A DNA stretch of 64,000 nucleotides from Roseobacter sp. MED193 (GCF_000152965.1 NZ_CH902583.1:3663694-3727693); one strand, 5' to 3'. Positions 8,848 through 17,708 are shown, counted from the stretch's first letter. The notes: generated from the sequence alone by a model not told the origin. Numbers and translations are program-made.

Positions 8848-9828
8848 ATGAAGACCGCCGAGCTGAGTGAGAAAATCCTAAGTGGGGATCGCCGTGCTTT
8901 GGCGCGGGCTATCACTCTGGTCGAAAGTGGCCGCGAAGATCACCGCGCCCAAGCAACTGAACTGCTGGAACTGTTGGCTAAATCCGGGCGCCAGGCTCTG
9001 CGGATTGGCCTGTCAGGTACGCCGGGGGTGGGGAAATCAACCTTTATCGAGAGCTTTGGGATGATGCTGGTGGCACAGGGGCTGCGGGTTGCGGTTCTTG
9101 CGGTTGATCCGAGCTCAGCTCGCACGGGGGGATCCATTCTGGGGGACAAAACCCGGATGGAGCACCTGAGCCGCCAAAAGGGGGCCTTTATTCGCCCCTC
9201 CCCAAGTCAGACCAATCTGGGCGGTGTGGCCCGGCGGACCCGCGAGGCGGTGGCGCTTTGCGAGGCGGCCGGATTTGATGTGGTGCTGATTGAAACCGTA
9301 GGGGTTGGTCAGTCTGAAACCGTGGTGGCGCAGATGTCCGATCTGTTCCTGCTGCTCTTGGCGCCTGCGGGCGGCGATGAGCTGCAGGGTGTGAAACGTG
9401 GTATCATGGAAATGGCGGATATCATTCTGGTCAACAAGGCCGATGGCGATTTGAAATCCGCTGCCATGCGGACCTGTGCCGATTACTCCGGAGCGCTGCG
9501 ACTGCTGCGCAAACGCCCACAGGATCCGACCGGCTATCCCAGGGCCCAGACGGTTTCGGCGCTGGAGGAGGCGGGATTGGACAGTGCCTGGGAAGATATG
9601 AAAACCCTGGTGGAGTGGCGCCGGGAAAAGGGCCATTGGAGCGGCACCCGCGCAGAGCAGGCCCGCTATTGGTTTGGCGAGGACGTGCGCCAGGCCCTGC
9701 TGGCGCGGCTCAAGACCCCCTGGGCGCAGGACAGAATGGAGGCGCTGTCGGATCAGGTGGCCACTGGCGCCGTGTCGCCAACCGCTGCCGCGCAAGAGTT
9801 ACTCAAAGGATTGGGCGTGGCGGGGTAG
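8848..9828 (+). CDS. meaB: MeaB/ArgK-type G-protein chaperone
   Basis: The protein is 326 residues from ATG 8848. It is a SIMIBI-class P-loop GTPase: Walker A GTPGVGKST around residues 57-65, then VDPSSARTGGSILGDKTRM with the switch I and base-contacting residues, ETVGVGQSE, and NKAD for guanine specificity. MeaB protects and reloads the B12 enzyme methylmalonyl-CoA mutase. No mutase gene is in the window; the mutase presumably lies elsewhere. A longer in-frame reading to 8635 exists but overlaps hrpB and lacks family similarity. The B12 connection also fits cobQ at 25773, though the two are not linked here. Confidence 0.9.
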   Translation: MKTAELSEKILSGDRRALARAITLVESGREDHRAQATELLELLAKSGRQALRIGLSGTPGVGKSTFIESFGMMLVAQGLRVAVLAVDPSSARTGGSILGDKTRMEHLSRQKGAFIRPSPSQTNLGGVARRTREAVALCEAAGFDVVLIETVGVGQSETVVAQMSDLFLLLLAPAGGDELQGVKRGIMEMADIILVNKADGDLKSAAMRTCADYSGALRLLRKRPQDPTGYPRAQTVSALEEAGLDSAWEDMKTLVEWRREKGHWSGTRAEQARYWFGEDVRQALLARLKTPWAQDRMEALSDQVATGAVSPTAAAQELLKGLGVAG

Positions 9829-10142
9829 GGCGCGCCCGCAGCCCGTTGGTGCATTTGGACGCATTTGAGTCGCCGTCATAATCGTCTCAGCGCTGGCCTT
9901 GGACCTCGCAAAGGCCTATAGAACAGCTGAAAGGACCGGTTGGAGCGGGTCTTAGCTATTTCCCTGAGCCATTTACCTGGGGGGCTGCCATAAAACCCCC
10001 GCATTTGGCTTGACCCTTGGGGCGATTCCTCCTAAACGCATCCAACCAGTTTTCGGGCGTTGCCTCTTGGCCGCGCCCTTTGAGATTTGCAGACGATTCG
10101 GGGGGACCCTCGGGTGCTGCCCCAGATACGAAGGATAAACCT
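9829..10142 (+). other. Leader region of rpmB
   Basis: This gap of 314 bases between meaB and rpmB contains the candidate promoter at 10010-10038. It also holds a run with CCTGGGGGGCTGCC before AAAACCCCCG near 9978-10000, which could fold into a weak terminator for meaB. No reading frame with recognisable similarity was found in it. Confidence 0.45.
10010..10038 (+). promoter_or_regulatory. Candidate sigma-70 promoter of rpmB
   Basis: TTGACC at 10010-10015 and TAAACG at 10033-10038 are spaced by 17 bases, close to the alphaproteobacterial housekeeping consensus. This leaves a leader of roughly 95-100 bases before the rpmB ATG. The assignment is by pattern only. Confidence 0.45.
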
Positions 10143-10433
10143 ATGTCGCGCCGTTGCGAACTGACCGGAAAAGGCCCGATGACTGGCAACAATGTCAGCC
10201 ATGCTAAAAACAGAACTCGTCGTCGGTTTTTGCCAAACCTGAACGATGTTACCCTGCAGTCCGAGACTCTGGGTCGCGGCATCAAGCTGAAGATTTCGGC
10301 TGCTGCTCTGCGCACTGTTGATCACCGTGGTGGCCTGGACGCCTTCTTGGCAAAAGCCAAGGATGAAGAGCTGTCCACAGCTGCACTGAAAGTGAAAAAA
10401 GAGATCGCTAAGGCTCAGTCTGCCGCAGCCTGA
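10143..10433 (+). CDS. rpmB: Large ribosomal subunit protein bL28
   Basis: The 96-residue basic protein begins [21 protein letters not shown], the family's conserved N terminus with the CELTGK motif and NNVSHA, followed by RTRRRF and the [10 protein letters not shown] segment. It is a structural protein of the 50S subunit. The length is typical of alphaproteobacterial L28, which carries a longer C-terminal tail than the E. coli protein. GAAGGA precedes the ATG by six bases. A strong hairpin terminator follows at 10457-10489, so the gene is monocistronic. Confidence 0.97.
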   Translation: MSRRCELTGKGPMTGNNVSHAKNRTRRRFLPNLNDVTLQSETLGRGIKLKISAAALRTVDHRGGLDAFLAKAKDEELSTAALKVKKEIAKAQSAAA

Positions 10434-10456
10434 TCTTTGATCACATGAGAATTCCG

Positions 10457-10489
10457 AACGCCGTGTATCCTGGGGATGCGCGGCGTTTT
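10457..10489 (+). terminator. Intrinsic terminator after rpmB
   Basis: AACGCCG (10457-10463) pairs with CGGCGTT (10481-10487), and the inner GTATCC/GGATGC segment can extend the stem with one wobble pair. The hairpin is followed by TTTTG. It starts 23 bases after the rpmB stop. Confidence 0.85.
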
Positions 10490-10552
10490 GCCATTCCGGT
10501 TCATTGCAATTACAGCTTGCAGCTCTGTAGCCGCAGAGGCATATCCTATGCC

Positions 10553-10903
10553 ATGGCGCGATTCCTGCGGATATCTCTGGCTTTAGTGCTGGCCTTGGTG
10601 GTGACCCTGACGGGGCATGCTTCCGCCAGTGCACAGGGCGCGCGCGATGCCACCGGACAGATAGTGATCTGTTCCGGGACTGGCCCTGTCACCCTCTACC
10701 TGGATGCGGATGGTCAGCCGACCCAACCGCCGCATTTCTGTCCCGACTGTGTCATGCATCTGCTAGATGCGGGCGCCATCCCAGATGATTTGGCACTGGC
10801 TGCCTATGGCGGGCAGGATTTTGACCGGTTTTGGAGTGCGATTCAGCTCAGACATGTGGCGCGGGTCTCGGCCTCTGCCCGAGCACCGCCTTTGGGCACC
10901 TGA
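10553..10903 (+). CDS. Exported DUF2946-like protein, probably copper-related
   Basis: The 116-residue protein has an N-terminal signal-like hydrophobic segment (about residues 5-20), then the pattern of DUF2946: IVICSGTG with Cys40, LDADG, and a CPDC pair at residues 63-66 followed by His69, ending in a short RAPP tail. Such proteins occur beside copper chaperones and TonB receptors and are thought to handle metal; the function is not established. The ATG at 10553 is chosen because it opens directly on the signal peptide; an upstream in-frame start at 10445 would fall before the rpmB terminator. The next gene is a PCuAC copper chaperone. Confidence 0.7.
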   Translation: MARFLRISLALVLALVVTLTGHASASAQGARDATGQIVICSGTGPVTLYLDADGQPTQPPHFCPDCVMHLLDAGAIPDDLALAAYGGQDFDRFWSAIQLRHVARVSASARAPPLGT

Positions 10904-11029
10904 TTTCCCTGTATGATCCGAAGTTTGCGCCCTTTGGCATCCACTGAGCGCTGACGGGTTTGGCAGCGGTCCAATCTATACCCAATTTCCAATCCCCAAG
11001 TTTCTAACCCTATGAGAAAGGAGACAGAA

Positions 11030-11512
11030 ATGTCCCTGAAATCTGTAATTATTGCAGCGGTTGCTGCTGTGTCATTCGCCGGTGCCGCCACTGCTGAGGG
11101 CGCCAAAATCATGGTGCATGACCAATATGCCCGTGTCTCTGCCAAAATGTCGTCAAGTGGTGCGGCTTTCATGGAGATCATGAATATGGGCGCAGAGGAT
11201 GACCAGCTGATCGAGGCGCGGTCTGATATTGCCAAGCGTGTAGAGCTGCACACCCATATGGAAACGGGCGATGGCGTGATGAAGATGGTGCATGTGGAAG
11301 AGGGTTTTGTAATCCCTGCCACCGGTAGCCACATGCTGCAGCGCGGTGGGGACCATGTGATGTTCATGGGGTTGAACCAGGAGTTGCAACATGGCGACGT
11401 GGTCCCGGTCACTCTGGTGTTTAAAAATGCCGGTGAGATCAGTATCGAAATCCCTGTCGACCTGGAGCGTAAGCCTGCCCATGGCGGCGGTCATATGAAA
11501 CACTCCAACTAA
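11030..11512 (+). CDS. Periplasmic copper chaperone, PCuAC family
   Basis: The 160-residue protein has a signal peptide ending near ATAEG (residues 20-24). The copper-binding set of the family is visible: VELHTHMETGDGVMKM (His74/His76 with Met84/Met86) and, later, GDHVMFMG (His109, Met111, Met113). The C terminus HGGGHMKHS adds further His and Met ligands. PCuAC binds Cu(I) and passes it on during CuA assembly of cytochrome oxidase. AAGGAG at 11018-11023 fixes the start at ATG 11030 rather than the in-frame ATG at 11012. It sits 126 bases after the DUF2946-like gene and probably works with it. Confidence 0.88.
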   Translation: MSLKSVIIAAVAAVSFAGAATAEGAKIMVHDQYARVSAKMSSSGAAFMEIMNMGAEDDQLIEARSDIAKRVELHTHMETGDGVMKMVHVEEGFVIPATGSHMLQRGGDHVMFMGLNQELQHGDVVPVTLVFKNAGEISIEIPVDLERKPAHGGGHMKHSN

Positions 11513-11531
11513 GTCTGTGTAGGGAAGGGGG

Positions 11532-11595
11532 GCGCAGCGTCAGGCTGCGCTGCAGCCCTCCTTCGCGCCCTGGGCACCGCCTTGCGAGGGCGGTG
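11532..11595. terminator. Two tandem hairpins between convergent genes
   Basis: GCGCAGC (11532-11538) pairs with GCTGCGC (11544-11550), and CACCGCC (11575-11581) pairs with GGCGGTG (11589-11595). They fill the gap between the PCuAC gene and the convergent sirtuin gene. Neither has a T run, so factor-dependent termination or mRNA-end stabilisation is the likely role. Confidence 0.45.
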
Positions 11596-11634
11596 GCAGC
11601 AGGGTACCTGAGGACTGGCGCGCGATGCCAGCAT

Positions 11635-12351
11635 TCAGTCCCTGTTTCGTTCATCCAGGAGTTCGGCCACCCAGGCAGGCACGATTGCGCTGGCGCGCCC
11701 AAAGCGGGCATCGTCAAAGCGGGAATGGGTCGCGGAGGGCTCTAGGTTCAGCTCGATGGTTTTGGCGCCGGCCGCAGTGGCTGCATCGACAAAACCTGCA
11801 GCTGGGTAGACCTGCCCAGAAGTGCCGATGGCGACAAAGAGGTCACAGGTTTCTAGGTCAGATAAGATCCTGTCCATATGATAGGGTATTTCGCCAAACC
11901 AAACCACATCGGGACGGGCAGCTGTGCTTTGACATTGTGGGCAGAGACTGTTGGATGACAATTCAGGTGGCGCTGGCCAGCGATGATTGCAAGATGCACA
12001 AAGGGCGCCAGCAAGTGTACCATGCATGTGTAAGACAGACATGCTGCCTGCGGCCTCGTGCAGCGCATCCACATTCTGTGTCACCAGGATGACCTCGCCG
12101 GGAAAGCTAGACTGGAGCTGAGCCAGAGCCAAATGGGCGGCGTTGGGTTGAGCCAGAGCAGCCTGGGCCCTGCGGGCATTATAAAAAGCCTGAACCAGAT
12201 CCGGGTTGCGGGCAAAACCTGCTGGAGTGGCGACATCTTCTATCCGGTGCTGGGCCCAAAGGCCCTGGGCATCGCGGAAGGTTCCCAGCCCGCTTTCGGC
12301 GGAAATGCCGGCGCCAGTCAAAATGACAACTTTATCGTACATCGCCTGCAT
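11635..12351 (-). CDS. cobB: NAD-dependent protein deacylase (sirtuin)
   Basis: The 238-residue protein is a sirtuin that removes acyl groups from lysine, consuming NAD. GAGISAESG is at residues 13-21, TQNVD at 91-95, catalytic His110 in MHGTL, and a zinc site of Cys118/Cys121 and Cys137/Cys140. The YNAR at residues 57-60 is the Tyr-x-x-Arg signature of class III sirtuins, which accept succinyl and other acidic acyl groups as well as acetyl. The ATG at 12351 has GAGG ten bases upstream; a second ATG lies three codons in. It is divergent from the phosphatase gene, with 44 bases between the start codons. Confidence 0.92.
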   Translation of the reverse strand: MQAMYDKVVILTGAGISAESGLGTFRDAQGLWAQHRIEDVATPAGFARNPDLVQAFYNARRAQAALAQPNAAHLALAQLQSSFPGEVILVTQNVDALHEAAGSMSVLHMHGTLAGALCASCNHRWPAPPELSSNSLCPQCQSTAARPDVVWFGEIPYHMDRILSDLETCDLFVAIGTSGQVYPAAGFVDAATAAGAKTIELNLEPSATHSRFDDARFGRASAIVPAWVAELLDERNRD

Positions 12352-12395
12352 TTGGCTGTAACCTCTACGCGGACCAATTCTTGGGAGCAGCCTAT

Positions 12396-12980
12396 ATGCC
12401 TAAGCCGTTGTCGACCAGACCTCAGAGCAGACCTCAGGCGGAGCGTGAGGCCAGCCGAGATTCCTATGTGGGCCCAGATGGAGTTCCGGTGCTCGCGGGC
12501 TTTGTCCCGGGGGATGGCAAGCCGATCAAACCGAGCCGAATTCTGTTTGTGTGCCTTGGTAATATCTGCCGCTCTGCGGCCGCAGAGGGCCTGTTTCGTG
12601 CCGGTTGCCCTGAGGTGAAATGCGATAGTGCAGGTACAGCGGGCTACCATGTGGGGGAGCCACCCTACGGGGCAATGCAAGAGAGCCTGATGCGGCGTGG
12701 GGTGGATGTGTCCGACCTGCGCGCCCGCCAATTCTCTGTTGCAGATTTTGACAAGTTCGACCTGATCTTGGCGATGGATCAGAGCAATCTTGACAGCCTT
12801 GAGGCGCTGCGGCCTGCTGGCAAGCATGTCCCTGTCTACCTTTTCACCCGCTTTGCGCCAACGGCGGGACTCGTTGATGTCCCGGATCCCTATTACACGC
12901 GGGATTTCGATGGCTGCCTCGATCTCCTCGAACAGGCGACAGATGGGCTGAGACGCGCATTGGCAGCAGCTCAGGCCTAA
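12396..12980 (+). CDS. Low-molecular-weight phosphotyrosine phosphatase
   Basis: The domain starts near residue 48 with RILFVCLGNICRS, which holds the catalytic P-loop Cys53 to Arg59. The general acid Asp163 lies in the DPYYTRDF segment, and the core is of normal length. Such enzymes dephosphorylate tyrosine residues, often on exopolysaccharide kinases, or arsenate-related substrates. As called from ATG 12396 the protein is 194 residues with a 47-residue hydrophilic extension that the family normally lacks. GTG 12489 would give a more typical N terminus, so the true start is uncertain. It is divergent from the sirtuin gene. Confidence 0.85.
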   Translation: MPKPLSTRPQSRPQAEREASRDSYVGPDGVPVLAGFVPGDGKPIKPSRILFVCLGNICRSAAAEGLFRAGCPEVKCDSAGTAGYHVGEPPYGAMQESLMRRGVDVSDLRARQFSVADFDKFDLILAMDQSNLDSLEALRPAGKHVPVYLFTRFAPTAGLVDVPDPYYTRDFDGCLDLLEQATDGLRRALAAAQA

Positions 12981-13042
12981 GCTGTCTGCGACCTGCCGCC
13001 TCAGATTGAGACCCAAAATCGAACGCCACGGATGGCATGAAG

Positions 13043-14014
13043 CTAGGCTGGATTGCCCAGTAATTTGAAATCCTTGGCCAACCAAGGCAGCCTTGCGATG
13101 GCGGGAGAAATCATTTGACGCTGGATCAACCCCTGCGTGGTCTGGGCCACAGTGCGGGGCAGCTGATCAGCCCAGTCCTTGCTGGCCAAGAGCGAAATGC
13201 GCCGGGCAACATTGCCAAAGGGGAGGGCGAAGGCTTCAATATCATCGTGAAAGCGTGCGGCTCTCATATAGCCCAGTGGCGTGGTCACGGCCCAACCGAT
13301 ATGACGCGCCACCATAGCCATGAGCGCCAGATGCGAGCCAACCTCGAAACGGTTCTCAAGATCAAGCTGCTCCTGCCGGATCTGGGTCTCGATCTGTTGC
13401 GAGATCAGCTGATCGGCGGCATAGCGTAGAAACGGCAGCTGCTGGAGCTGGCTGAGCGAGGCTTTGCCCGCAGGGATTAGGCCCTTGGGCGCCACCAGGA
13501 TGAAGGGATCCCGCACCAGGGGGAATTCGATCAGCCCGGGCTGTGGCTCGCCTGTGGTGGCGGTCACGGCGAGGTGGATTTCATCTGCCTCGATGGCGCT
13601 CAGAATGTCGTGGCTGGAGGCGGTGATCATCTTGAACCGACACTCGGTTAGGCTTTCGGCCAGTGCGGTTACCAGGCGCGGCGTCAGGTCATTGTCAAAA
13701 TCATCAATCAGCCCGATGGAGAGCGCGGGCAAGTGGCTCAGATCCATCATCGACAGCTCGCTCTGCGCCAGGCGCAGCTCGGACAATACCGCCTGGGTAC
13801 GGGTTAGAAAATTGCGCCCCGCAGAAGTCGGCACCATAGGGCGGCGGCTGTGATCGACCAGATCGGTTCCCAGCGCCTTTTCCAGGTTTCGCAATTGTTG
13901 GCTGACGGCCGGCTGGCTGAGCCCGGTTGCATCGGCGGTCTGTGCCACGGATCCGGTCTTGGCCAGAGTTTCAAAAACCTCCAGCCCCCGAAGGGTAACC
14001 CCCTTGATCAACAT
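13043..14014 (-). CDS. LysR-family transcriptional regulator
   Basis: The 323-residue protein has a winged helix-turn-helix at about residues 8-65 (VFETLAKTGSVAQTADATGLSQPAVSQQLRN region) and a LysR co-inducer domain from about residue 95 onwards. The target and effector are unknown. No gene is divergently transcribed immediately upstream: the neighbours are the convergent phosphatase gene and, upstream, a co-oriented small exported protein. A remote target is likely. A short palindrome 20 bases before the start (14034-14044) is a candidate self-regulatory site. Confidence 0.9.
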   Translation of the reverse strand: MLIKGVTLRGLEVFETLAKTGSVAQTADATGLSQPAVSQQLRNLEKALGTDLVDHSRRPMVPTSAGRNFLTRTQAVLSELRLAQSELSMMDLSHLPALSIGLIDDFDNDLTPRLVTALAESLTECRFKMITASSHDILSAIEADEIHLAVTATTGEPQPGLIEFPLVRDPFILVAPKGLIPAGKASLSQLQQLPFLRYAADQLISQQIETQIRQEQLDLENRFEVGSHLALMAMVARHIGWAVTTPLGYMRAARFHDDIEAFALPFGNVARRISLLASKDWADQLPRTVAQTTQGLIQRQMISPAIARLPWLAKDFKLLGNPA

Positions 14015-14033
14015 GCCGGTACTCCAGAAAAAA

Positions 14034-14044
14034 TGTATTATACA
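14034..14044. promoter_or_regulatory. Short palindrome upstream of the LysR gene
   Basis: TGTATTATACA is a perfect 11-base palindrome with a T at its centre. Its distance of 20 bases from the LysR start codon and its ATAC/GTAT halves resemble LysR-type operator cores of the T-N11-A class. No experiment or family motif supports it further. Confidence 0.3.
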
Positions 14045-14282
14045 GTCACAGTTTCCGCAGGCTATGCCGCTGGGTCAAGGGGGCTAATCCGCCTGCTGTT
14101 CCCCCTAAAGTGGCGCGGCAATAGGGACGCGCCAGCGCTGCGGGATAGGGCAGACGCGTCCCAGCCGGGGAGAGCTAGCGTTCTGGGCACAGGTCCCGGT
14201 TATTTGGTTTTGCAAAATCCACAACCGGCCACCACCACATAGGGCGCAGCCGGACAACCGTGAGGCTGAGGAGATACTGGCG

Positions 14283-14624
14283 TCAGCCGCAGGTCTTGGC
14301 GGCGGTATCACCAAAGAGTTTGTAGCGTTCCCACAGTTGCTCATCCCGGTGGTTGCTGGACTGGCGCACCACCTGGGCCTGATGCGGATCGCCAAACCAT
14401 TTGGACACGGTTTTGCGCTCAGAGGAGGTTAGCTGAACATTGGCCACCTTCTGGATGCAGCGGCACAGAGCAGGGGAAGCGGCAGAGCGATCCGAATTGC
14501 GGCAGGCGCGCTCAATTACCCCGGCCTGGGCTGGCTGCACCAGAATCATCTGCGCGGAGATGACCTGAGCCGTCAAAAGAGCACAAAGCCCGGCAGAGCG
14601 CAGGGAGGTGGGCAGCAATGTCAT
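14283..14624 (-). CDS. Small exported cysteine-containing protein, function unknown
   Basis: The product is 113 residues from ATG 14624. An N-terminal hydrophobic segment with a cleavage-like AQAG near residues 32-35 suggests export. The mature part has four Cys (41, 54, 56 and 112) in CRNSDRSAASPALCRCIQKVAN and the final KTCG, enough for two disulfides, plus a charged LTSSERKTVSKWFGDP segment. I recognise this as a Rhodobacterales conserved type but not as a named family. An in-frame upstream extension to 15005 overlaps the repeat-rich gap and the next gene and is rejected. Confidence 0.65.
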   Translation of the reverse strand: MTLLPTSLRSAGLCALLTAQVISAQMILVQPAQAGVIERACRNSDRSAASPALCRCIQKVANVQLTSSERKTVSKWFGDPHQAQVVRQSSNHRDEQLWERYKLFGDTAAKTCG

Positions 14625-14922
14625 CAGATGTCCCTCGTGTTTAGCCCCGGATCGCAGGTCCGGATTTGGGGGAATATGGCAAAGCTCAGGATGAGTTTCA
14701 ATCGTGGTTAAAATACATTCACAAATGCGCAGGTTTTTGCCGGGTTTGGAACTGAACATGTAGTTTGCGAGGGCTGTGTCTGACCGTGGGAGGCAGCGCC
14801 GCCGCGTCCCCCCCCAAGCAAGGGGGCTGAGGTTTTGACCGGTGGCACACCGGTCAGCGCCCGACCCTCCCCACGGGAGGGCGCTTCGCCCCCACCCAGG
14901 GTCAGGCGCTGACCTTTGAGTT
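14625..14922. other. Non-coding gap with GC-rich hairpins
   Basis: This 298-base interval lies downstream of the disrupted gene and upstream of the small exported protein gene, both on the minus strand. Its left half is AT-richer and should contain the promoter of the small gene; its right half is the hairpin block at 14836-14914. A run of eight C (about 14810-14817) faces a G run across CAAGCAAG, which gives a further short hairpin. No credible reading frame is present. Confidence 0.5.
14836..14914. repeat. REP-like block of alternative hairpins
   Basis: TGACCGGTG (14836-14844) pairs with CACCGGTCA (14848-14856). The overlapping 17-base arm 14852-14868 pairs with 14898-14914 with one mismatch, and inside it CCCTCCC (14865-14871) pairs with GGGAGGG (14875-14881). 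The outer and inner pairings exclude each other. The block starts eight bases after the stop of the disrupted gene. It has no T run, so it looks more like a REP/attenuator-type extragenic repeat than a simple terminator. Confidence 0.6.
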
Positions 14923-15896
14923 TCAGAGGACGCCCAGTATATTGAGGCCAACTTTGACGAGAGCGAATAGTATCCCTCCAATTCCGCCTGTGACAGAAAT
15001 GGCAAGCCCCGCGAGGCGGATCGATTTCACGACGTCGCTGTCAAAAGCCGCGGCGCCTTTTTGTGCTAGGTCTTTCCCATTCTGGATAAGCAAAGCCATC
15101 TTGGACACGCGGCTAAAGACCCGGGTTGTCACATCCGTGCCGGGCAGGGGTGGTGCCCCATCGGGGAGGGGCAGGAGGGCGTCATTGATCAGCTCGGGAA
15201 TATCCGCCTCAAAGTCATCCACCAGTTCCGGCTCACTGATTTCAGCCAAAACCGGCAGCGCCTGTTGCAGCAGTTCCTTGTCCTCGGGTGCGAGGGCGTG
15301 AATGGCCTGCTGCGCCAGTTGTTCGCGGTTGTTGGCCACCTCTGGGTGGTTGGCGCGAATACCGCGCACGCCTTCTTCGACTGCATTCAACAGGGCGAGG
15401 TTGTCCTCATTATCCGGCAATTCTCGCGTTTCATGTAGCTGACTGCGCAGGCTGCTTGCAACGCGGGTCAGGGTGAGTTCTGCGTTCTGCGGATCATCCT
15501 TGTATTTGGTCAGAACCCGGTTGAGTTTTTTCACATTGCCGGATCGTTCTGCCAACCCGTTGTGACCACCCAGGCAATCCTCCAGCGCGTCCTCGATCTG
15601 CGACAAAAGGGCAGAGAGGGTGGTGGGGTTTTCAACCGGGATCGCAATGGCGCGGAACTTGCCGGTGTCGGGATTGATCTCAATGCGCTCTGCCATCGGC
15701 AGCTTTTCAGCGAGCATCTCTGCCTGAATACGCTCGATTTCCTTTGCGACGGCTTCGGGGCCTGCGTCCCAGACGGCATCGTCAATTTTTACCACTCTCT
15801 GAAGTAGATCGCGGTCGCTTGAGTTGCCTTCCAGAATTTCCTGATACCAATTAAACCATGGACCTGTCGCGTTTTAGTGCCGCCCCAAGTGCTCGT

Positions 15897-16754
15897 TTAA
15901 GCCACCTTTCGTTCGAAGGCGACAGGGCTTTTCCAGCCCAGTGCTGAGTGACGGCGGCGTGGATTGTAGAACCCGTTTATGTATTCGAAGATCGCCATTT
16001 CAGCCTTCCGACGGGTCTCCCAAGGATGCCGCCAGATCAGTTCAGCTTTGATGGTCTTGAAGAACGTCTCGACGGCGGCGTTGTCGTAACAATTACCCTT
16101 ACCGCTCATCGATACTTTGAAGCCGTTCTGGCGCAGGATTTTCTGGTAGTCATGGGAACAATATTGCGACCCGCGATCCGTATGATGGATGCAGCCTTTG
16201 GGCGGCTGCCGGAACGCGATGGCCATATTCAACGCCCGGATCGCCAAGTCGCGTTTCATCCGATTGCTCACGGCCCAGCCGATAACACGCCTTGAATGCA
16301 GATCGAGGATCACGGCCAGATACAGCCAGCCTTCGCGGGTCCAGACATAGCTGATATCCCCCGCCCACTTTTGATTTGGCAGGTCAGCTGAGAAGTTTCG
16401 ATCCAGCAAGTTCGGCGCGATATTGAACTTGTGGTCACTGTCTGTCGTGACCTTGTGTTTGCGTGTTCTGACAACAGATATCCCGTTCTGGCGCATCAAC
16501 CTGCCAACACGACGGTGGCCCACGTTCAAACCGATCTCCTTCAACTCTTCGGTCATTCGTGGGCGGCCATAGCTCCCCAAACTAAGCCGCGACTGCTCTT
16601 TGATATGAGCCAGCGTGACCAGATCAGATCGCTGCCTACGACTGGCTGGGCGACTGCGGAATGCGCGTAACCCGCGTGCGCTGACACCGACGACCTCGCA
16701 CAACCGGGCGGCTGGAAAGCTGCCCCTGTGTTCTTCGACAAACCTAAATCTCAT
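15897..16754 (-). CDS. IS3-family transposase OrfB of the outer element
   Basis: The 285-residue protein from ATG 16754 has the HTH_21-like N terminus (MRFRFVEEHRGSFPAARLC) and an rve integrase core: first Asp in WAGDISYVW, second in HHTDRGSQY, and Glu in NAAVETFFKTIKAE, i.e. an intact DDE triad. In the undamaged element the start overlaps the orfA stop as ATGA, and the fusion transposase would be made by -1 frameshifting at A7G. The inner insertion separates it from orfA, so transposition of this copy should now fail. A longer in-frame reading upstream runs into the inner element and is an artefact. Confidence 0.92.
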   Translation of the reverse strand: MRFRFVEEHRGSFPAARLCEVVGVSARGLRAFRSRPASRRQRSDLVTLAHIKEQSRLSLGSYGRPRMTEELKEIGLNVGHRRVGRLMRQNGISVVRTRKHKVTTDSDHKFNIAPNLLDRNFSADLPNQKWAGDISYVWTREGWLYLAVILDLHSRRVIGWAVSNRMKRDLAIRALNMAIAFRQPPKGCIHHTDRGSQYCSHDYQKILRQNGFKVSMSGKGNCYDNAAVETFFKTIKAELIWRHPWETRRKAEMAIFEYINGFYNPRRRHSALGWKSPVAFERKVA

Positions 16755-16812
16755 TGCTTTAGGCCCGCAAAGAACTGGGTGGCTTTTGACCTGCCCCCCG
16801 AGGCTCCCGCGT

Positions 16813-17670
16813 TCATAACGAGAGTTTGCGGGTTCGGATTTCATATTCCTCGGTTTCGGTTTGGGCAAGCGCGTCGGGCGCGGAGCCTTCAAATTTCTCA
16901 AGCGCTCGACGCGCTTCTACGGGTGTTTGGTTCGCAAGAGATGAGTGCGGCCTGACGTTGTTGTAGTCGTAACGCCAGAGCGCCAGTTTTCGGCGGGCAT
17001 CCTCCAGGCTGTCGAACATCTCCTCGTTCAGCAGCTCGTCGCGCAAACTGCCATTGAAGCTTTCGATAAAGGCATTCTGCTGCGGCTTGCCCGGGTCGAT
17101 GTAATGCCAGTCCACGCCATTGTCGTTGGCCCATTTCAGGATCGCCCGACTGGTGAACTCCGTCCCATTGTCACTGACAATGCTGGCGGGTTTCCCATAG
17201 ATGCGGACAAGGGCATCTAACTCCCGGGCGACGCGCGCCCCTGAGATGCCGGTGTCGGCCATCAGGCACAGGTTCTCACGGCAGCAATCATCGTTCACAG
17301 CCAGAATGCGGAACCTGCGCGATGCCCCGAACGTGTCGGACAAGAAGTCCAGCGACCAGCGCTCACCAGGCTTGAGGGCCTCAGGCATCGGTGTTCGTGA
17401 CCCACGGGCCCGTTTGCGGCCCCGTCGTCGCCTGACGCCAAGCTTTTCCTCCGTATAGAGTCGATACAGCTTCTTGTGATTCATGATCATTCCCTTGCGT
17501 TCCAACATCACGCCGATCCGCCGGTAGCCAAATCGGCGGCGCGTGTTCGCAATAGCCTTCATCTCCTTGCGGATCTCGGGATTGTCCGGCGGACGGTCGC
17601 GCCTGACAGTTTTGGGATCGACACCAACAAGACGGCAGACCCGGCGCTGCGAGATGTCGTGTTCCCGCAT
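16813..17670 (-). CDS. IS3-family transposase OrfB of the inner element
   Basis: From the first in-frame ATG, 285 residues are read, and the frame stays open upstream into the end of orfA ([10 protein letters not shown]), consistent with production as an OrfAB fusion by -1 frameshifting. The catalytic core has Asp in [11 protein letters not shown], Asp in [10 protein letters not shown] and Glu in [14 protein letters not shown]. The helical region [20 protein letters not shown] before it is the HTH_21-type segment of the IS407 branch. No disabling mutation is visible. Confidence 0.92.
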   Translation of the reverse strand: MREHDISQRRVCRLVGVDPKTVRRDRPPDNPEIRKEMKAIANTRRRFGYRRIGVMLERKGMIMNHKKLYRLYTEEKLGVRRRRGRKRARGSRTPMPEALKPGERWSLDFLSDTFGASRRFRILAVNDDCCRENLCLMADTGISGARVARELDALVRIYGKPASIVSDNGTEFTSRAILKWANDNGVDWHYIDPGKPQQNAFIESFNGSLRDELLNEEMFDSLEDARRKLALWRYDYNNVRPHSSLANQTPVEARRALEKFEGSAPDALAQTETEEYEIRTRKLSL

Positions 17671-17708
17671 TGCACGGAGCGCTGCCGCTCGTCGCTTGGT
17701 CGGCGTCG

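Noticed and set aside
14283-15005. Longer reading of the small exported protein
   Set aside because: The extension crosses the hairpin block and overlaps the broken gene; the ATG at 14624 opens directly on a signal peptide.
15897-16901. Longer OrfB reading in the outer IS
   Set aside because: The first 49 codons come from inner-IS sequence; the real start is ATG 16754.
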